Of a DNA stretch of 64,000 nucleotides, positions 63,017 through 64,000 are shown piece by piece. This DNA comes from Pseudomonadota bacterium (lineage in GTDB: Bacteria > Pseudomonadota > Alphaproteobacteria > Acetobacterales > Acetobacteraceae). How positions within the stretch are numbered: the stretch's first letter is position 1; each line of letters starts with the position of its first letter. The translations under genes and the position numbers were made by a program. The stretch is from positions 38,046 to 102,045 of the forward strand of contig JAKBCH010000001.1 of assembly GCA_021808055.1 (NCBI GenBank), written 5' to 3'. The notes under the pieces were generated by a model, which saw nothing but the letters and a program-made list of their open reading frames with translations, was not told where the DNA came from and did no database searches.

Positions 63017-64000
63017 ATGAGCGACCTGCCAAAATCATCAAAAATTATTGTGATCGGTGGCGGCATTGTGGGTTGTTCCACCGCCTATCATCTGGCCAGG
63101 CTCGGCGTTGAGGTCACGCTGCTCGAACGCAAGAAACTCACCTCCGGCACCACGTTTCATGCGGCGGGCCTGGTGGGGCAATTACGCACAAGTGCAAATA
63201 TCACGCAGCTTCTGGGCGAATCCGTAAAGCTCTACCGGCGGCTTGAAACCGAGACCGGGCTTGGCACTGGTTGGAAGATGAACGGTGGGTTGCGCCTGGC
63301 CTGCAACCAGGAACGCTGGACGGAAGTGAAGCGTCAGGCCACCACGGCGCGCTCCTTCGGGCTGGAGATGCATCTGCTCACCCCTGCCGAGGCGCAAAAA
63401 CTCTGGCCGCTAATGACCGTGGAGGATGTGGTGGGAGCAGCGTTTCTGCCAACCGACGGGCAGGCGAACCCCTCTGATATTACGCAGGCGCTCGCCAAGG
63501 GTGCGCGCATGGGTGGGGCGCAGATATTTGAGGATACCGAGGTTTTATCAGTCGATATCGAGGCCGGAATCATTCGCGGGGTAGCCACCGATAAGGGCTA
63601 TATTGCCTGCGAGAAGCTGGTGCTGTGCGGGGGGCAATGGTCGCGGGATTTCGCGAAAACCGTGGGGGTGAATATACCGCTCGTATCGGTTGAGCATCAA
63701 TATATGATCACTGAGCGCATCGAGGGTGTCAGCGCTGATTTGCCGACCCTGCGCGACCCAGACCGGCTGACCTATTACAAGGAGGAGGTGGGTGGTTTGG
63801 TAATGGGCGGTTATGAACCCAACCCCATTCCCTGGGCACTGGATGGCATTCCGAAGGGTTTTCATTACAGCCTTCTCAACTCCAATTTCGAGCATTTCGA
63901 GCAGATCATGGAACTCGCCCTGGGGCGCGTACCGGCATTGCAAACGGCCGGCATCAAAACCCTGTTGAACGGCCCCGAGAGTTTCACGCCGGATGGCAAT
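63017..64000 (+). CDS. FAD-dependent amine oxidoreductase (DAO/dimethylglycine dehydrogenase type), 3' end outside
   Basis: 328 residues are visible and the gene runs off the window. FAD-binding IIVIGGGIVGCSTAYHLA (10-27), TTFHAAGLVG with the His that is covalently flavinylated in sarcosine/dimethylglycine dehydrogenases, then MNGGLRLAC and LVSVEHQYMITE. Whether a GcvT-like folate domain follows cannot be seen. It could do the PuuB-like oxidation of a glutamylated or methylated amine. ATG at 63017, GAGGA just before. Confidence 0.87.
   Translation, partial: MSDLPKSSKIIVIGGGIVGCSTAYHLARLGVEVTLLERKKLTSGTTFHAAGLVGQLRTSANITQLLGESVKLYRRLETETGLGTGWKMNGGLRLACNQERWTEVKRQATTARSFGLEMHLLTPAEAQKLWPLMTVEDVVGAAFLPTDGQANPSDITQALAKGARMGGAQIFEDTEVLSVDIEAGIIRGVATDKGYIACEKLVLCGGQWSRDFAKTVGVNIPLVSVEHQYMITERIEGVSADLPTLRDPDRLTYYKEEVGGLVMGGYEPNPIPWALDGIPKGFHYSLLNSNFEHFEQIMELALGRVPALQTAGIKTLLNGPESFTPDGN

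Overview
The window looks like chromosomal DNA of a GC-rich alphaproteobacterium, most likely an acetic-acid-bacteria relative (Acetobacteraceae, Acidocella/Acidiphilium type). The reasons are the F0-only ATP synthase operon with a split b/b' pair, a CcrM-type methyltransferase, the order ffh-rpsP-rimM-trmD-rplS-leuCDB, minCDE, and dense translationally coupled operons with ATGA/GTGA overlaps. The genus is inference. No rRNA, CRISPR array, insertion sequence or prophage was seen.

Layout. 1-798: 5'-truncated HEPN-like protein, less GC-rich than its surroundings. 928-7818: csaA, tonB, a cation diffusion facilitator, an outer-membrane MetA-family protein, and a zinc/manganese-type ABC importer with two permeases facing a Fur/Zur regulator. 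8081-10371: polar amino-acid ABC transporter without an ATPase. 10566-13035: atpI-B-E-F'-F. 13233-14318: ccrM. 14384-19800: polyamine-type ABC importer and a divergent aldehyde dehydrogenase. 19880-21268: AT-rich SIR2-domain gene, a probable defence gene. 21467-22492: AraC regulator. 22598-29257: SRP/ribosome/leucine housekeeping block, then tRNA-Arg(ACG). 29641-32110: three coupled genes for a small membrane protein, a chemoreceptor and an SCO protein. 32419-38250: porin, minCDE, a DMT permease with a histidine-rich tail and an atypical Nramp transporter.

38608-51894 is an aryl-polyene (APE) type II PKS cluster. It has an ACP, a membrane protein, an AMP-ligase, two hotdog dehydratases, an LpxL-like acyltransferase, a LolA-like carrier, an MMPL exporter, a ketosynthase, a chain-length-factor homologue and a ketoreductase. 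Converging on it are a glycosyltransferase and a flavin-dependent halogenase-family protein. Two less usual members sit inside: an alpha/beta hydrolase and a 399-residue protein with the His...Cys order of a circularly permuted papain (LRAT/DUF4105-like) fold. The glycosyltransferase appears to start at AUA.

53303-64000 is a catabolic block reminiscent of the gamma-glutamylated putrescine (Puu) route: APC permease, XRE-cupin regulator, glutamine-synthetase-like ligase, aldehyde dehydrogenase and FAD amine oxidoreductase (cut by the window end). A nitrilase-family hydrolase stands where PuuD would be, and a HisD paralogue, an Fe-alcohol dehydrogenase and a choline-kinase-like phosphotransferase are added. 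The substrate is unknown.

The best candidates for something undescribed are the permuted-papain protein inside a halogenase-bearing APE cluster, the rewired Puu-like block, the SCO/chemoreceptor operon and the single-gene SIR2 protein.
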